This document shows positions 63,533 through 64,000 of a DNA stretch of 64,000 nucleotides, one piece after another (position 1 is the first letter of the stretch; the number at the start of each line of letters is the position of its first letter). The translations under genes were made by a program, and so were the position numbers. This DNA is from Thamnaconus septentrionalis (taxonomy: Eukaryota > Chordata > Actinopteri > Tetraodontiformes > Monacanthidae), in contig CM020515.1 of assembly GCA_009823395.1 (NCBI GenBank), positions 16,739,989 through 16,803,988 of the forward strand, given 5' to 3'. Below the pieces are notes generated by a model. It ran no database searches. It was given only the letters and a program-made list of their open reading frames with translations, and was not told the DNA's origin.

Positions 63533-64000
63533 GATCTTAAAGGATCTCCTTGAGGCTGGAGGTTTGAAAATGAAAAAAAAAAGGAGCTGAGTGCAAGCTG
63601 AAGAGTGGAGATGCTGCTCCTTCGCTTCCCAGTGCAGAAATAAAATGGAAAACGCTTCTCATTGTCAAAACCAGAACAAAAAAAGTGTCACCTTCTCTTA
63701 CTAGCTTAGTTTGTAACCCCTTATACAGCTAATATGAACTTATTTTAGTGTTCCAATTGTGCTTATTTTTTTTTACTTTTGTATCAATGTCAATGTTTTT
63801 TGTAACCTCTTATGTACCTTAATAATATTCAATTCGGTAATTTTACTTTTTAACAAATGGATGAATGTTTTTTTTTGGGGGGTGCATCTAAAAAGGGCTG
63901 GAATATCCTTTTTTTTTAAAAAAAAAATCTGCAATTTAAAAAAAAAATAAAAATCCTCTGCAAATACAGCTATTTAGTTCTGGGTTCGAGCTCTGTCAAT
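63533..64000. other. AT-rich window end
   Basis: AT-rich with T and A runs; nothing coding. The last 20 bases contain GGGTTCGAGCTC, which resembles a Pol III B box and may be the edge of a tRNA-derived repeat cut by the window. Confidence 0.5.

Overview
This window reads as nuclear DNA of a ray-finned (teleost) fish. Three things point there: a spliced metazoan C1q-domain exon, very dense microsatellites of many unit types (CA/GT, CT/GA, AT, CTG/CAG, GAA, CAGT, CTCGG), and degenerate interspersed repeats of fish type. It has no bacterial gene packing, operons, CRISPR arrays or rRNA. The species cannot be fixed from sequence alone.

Only one protein-coding feature is supported. The terminal coding exon of a C1q-like secreted synaptic protein (C1QL family, best fit C1QL3) lies at 9025-9204 on the + strand. 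It has a clean splice acceptor in front and a G-rich 3' UTR behind, with candidate poly(A) signals at about 9.65 kb and 10.24 kb. Bases 1-9024 are therefore intron of this gene. The first exon, which in this family carries the signal peptide, Cys-rich N-terminus, collagen stretch and first part of the C1q domain, is not in the window and should lie upstream.

From about 10.26 kb to 64 kb I find no gene that I can defend. The open frames there (up to about 216 codons) are low-complexity translations of microsatellites or chance frames without a recognisable domain. This is gene-poor DNA with: microsatellites; two rearranged copies of a MITE-like repeat (14.86-15.14 kb and 25.94-26.31 kb); a locally duplicated repeat cluster (29.26-30.61 kb); an abundant fish retroelement tail (58.6-58.9 kb); a hAT-like fragment (62.9-63.5 kb); a short motif repeated in diverged form at 12.0, 35.8, 44.95 and 60.75 kb; and a perfect 14-bp hairpin at 48.5 kb. 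CpG-containing, TAAT-rich unique blocks could be conserved regulatory elements, but that needs an alignment.

I see no evidence of an undescribed biological system. The most checkable points are the G-quadruplex-prone 3' UTR of the C1QL gene with possible alternative poly(A) sites, the modular rearrangement of the MITE-like copies, the perfect hairpin, and the density of pure CAG/CTG tracts.
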